Positions 5,373 to 5,820 of a DNA stretch of 5,820 nucleotides are shown piece after piece. The stretch is from an uncultured Prevotellaceae bacterium. GTDB taxonomy: Bacteria > Bacteroidota > Bacteroidia > Bacteroidales > Bacteroidaceae. Position 1 is the stretch's first letter. Each line of letters starts with the position of its first letter. The notes under the pieces are model-generated. The model saw only the letters and a list, made by a program, of their open reading frames with translations, was not told the DNA's origin and did not search any database. Made by a program: the position numbers and the translations under genes. Where the stretch lies: NCBI GenBank assembly GCA_902477365.1, contig CABSGW010000165.1:1-5820 (forward strand), read 5' to 3'.

Positions 5373-5820
5373 ATGATGCGGGTTCAGTTTCTAATGATCG
5401 TATTGCTGATGGCGGTTGGTGGGCTTCGGGCTGCAACAAATGGTGAAGTAGGGAGTACTGATGTACCGGCAGACTCGGTTGAGAAGAAGCATTCCTTGTT
5501 TACACGGATTGCAGATTATTTGTCAAAGTCGGATAAGCCCGATCCTACTAAAAAGATTGATTTCGGCTTTTTGGGAGGGCCTCATTATTCGTCAGATGCA
5601 GGTTTGGGAATAGGTTTGGTGGCTTCTGGCCTGTATTCTATGGATAGGGCCGATACGTTGTTGCCTCAATCTAATCTTTCTTTGTATAGCGATGTCACTA
5701 CAAAGGGGTTTATGCTGATTGGACTGCGGGGTAACAATATTTTTCCACAAAAAAAATATCGGATGGATTATAAACTGTATGTATATACCTTTCCCAGTTA
5801 TTTTTGGGGCAACTCCCGCC
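5373..5820 (+). CDS. BamA/TamA-like (Omp85-type) outer-membrane protein, N-terminal part, runs off right edge
   Basis: The first 149 codons are present and open to the window edge. The product starts with a signal peptide (MMRVQFLMIV, then LLMAVGGLRA) with likely cleavage near residue 20. A polar linker with HSLFTRIADYLSKSDKPDPTK follows (about 40-60), and then the start of a beta-rich domain: IDFGFLGGPHYSSDAGLGIG (62-81), SNLSLYSDVTTKGFMLIG and YKLYVYTFPSYFWG. I recognise this pattern from Bacteroidales proteins labelled BamA/TamA-family or surface-antigen D15-like, which form a C-terminal barrel without a full set of POTRA domains; the barrel itself lies outside the window. The start is ATG 5373, with a purine-rich GAGAGG at 5361-5366; ATG 5376 is equally possible and differs by one residue. 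An A8 run at 5749-5756 lies in the coding sequence. Its exact role (protein insertion, secretion or other) cannot be told. Confidence 0.72.
   Translation, partial: MMRVQFLMIVLLMAVGGLRAATNGEVGSTDVPADSVEKKHSLFTRIADYLSKSDKPDPTKKIDFGFLGGPHYSSDAGLGIGLVASGLYSMDRADTLLPQSNLSLYSDVTTKGFMLIGLRGNNIFPQKKYRMDYKLYVYTFPSYFWGNSR

Noticed and set aside
1..5820. CRISPR array, insertion sequence, integrase or phage genes
   Set aside because: No regularly spaced repeats, transposase or recombinase motifs, or terminal inverted repeats with target duplications were seen in the window.

Overview
This window looks like chromosome of a gut Bacteroidales species, probably Bacteroides or a close relative. The protein families are typical of the group: a Ser-type sulfatase, a TlpA-like thioredoxin lipoprotein, a short phosphate-selective-type porin and a Bacteroidales BamA/TamA-like outer-membrane protein. 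Starts lack strong Shine-Dalgarno sequences and have A/T-rich leaders. Perfect TAnnTTTG boxes, the Bacteroides sigma-ABfr -7 element, stand in front of several genes. The species cannot be fixed from this sequence alone.

Layout, left to right. (1) The first 144 codons of htpG (Hsp90) lie on the minus strand and run off the left edge. About 45 bp upstream of its ATG is an essentially perfect sigma-54 (RpoN) -24/-12 promoter, and no TAnnTTTG box was found there. (2) A gap of roughly 500 bp without a convincing gene (about 500-998) separates htpG from the divergent sulfatase. It holds a palindrome, a small hairpin, a long open but start-poor minus-strand frame and a candidate housekeeping promoter for the sulfatase. 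(3) A sulfatase gene lies on the plus strand. Its natural start appears to be ATG 999, but an in-frame TAA at 1077-1079 falls inside the signal-peptide region. Only the part from GTG 1107 is an uninterrupted ORF, and that part would lack an export signal. (4) Convergent with it, 8 bp away, is a TlpA-like thioredoxin lipoprotein on the minus strand. (5) Upstream of that gene, on the same strand, is an OprP/OprO-type porin. A 16-bp hairpin separates the two. (6) Divergent from the porin is a partial BamA/TamA-like outer-membrane protein that runs off the right edge. Each of these two divergent genes has its own -7 box in a 118-bp shared intergenic region.

How the genes fit together: everything to the right of htpG is, or should be, a cell-envelope protein. 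The porin and the thioredoxin lipoprotein are the only plausible operon. The sulfatase stands alone, with no SusC/SusD pair or glycoside hydrolase in view, so no polysaccharide locus can be claimed. I do not see a wholly new system. The points most worth following are the nonsense codon in the sulfatase leader, the sigma-54 promoter on htpG, and the strand-biased hairpin between porin and thioredoxin gene.
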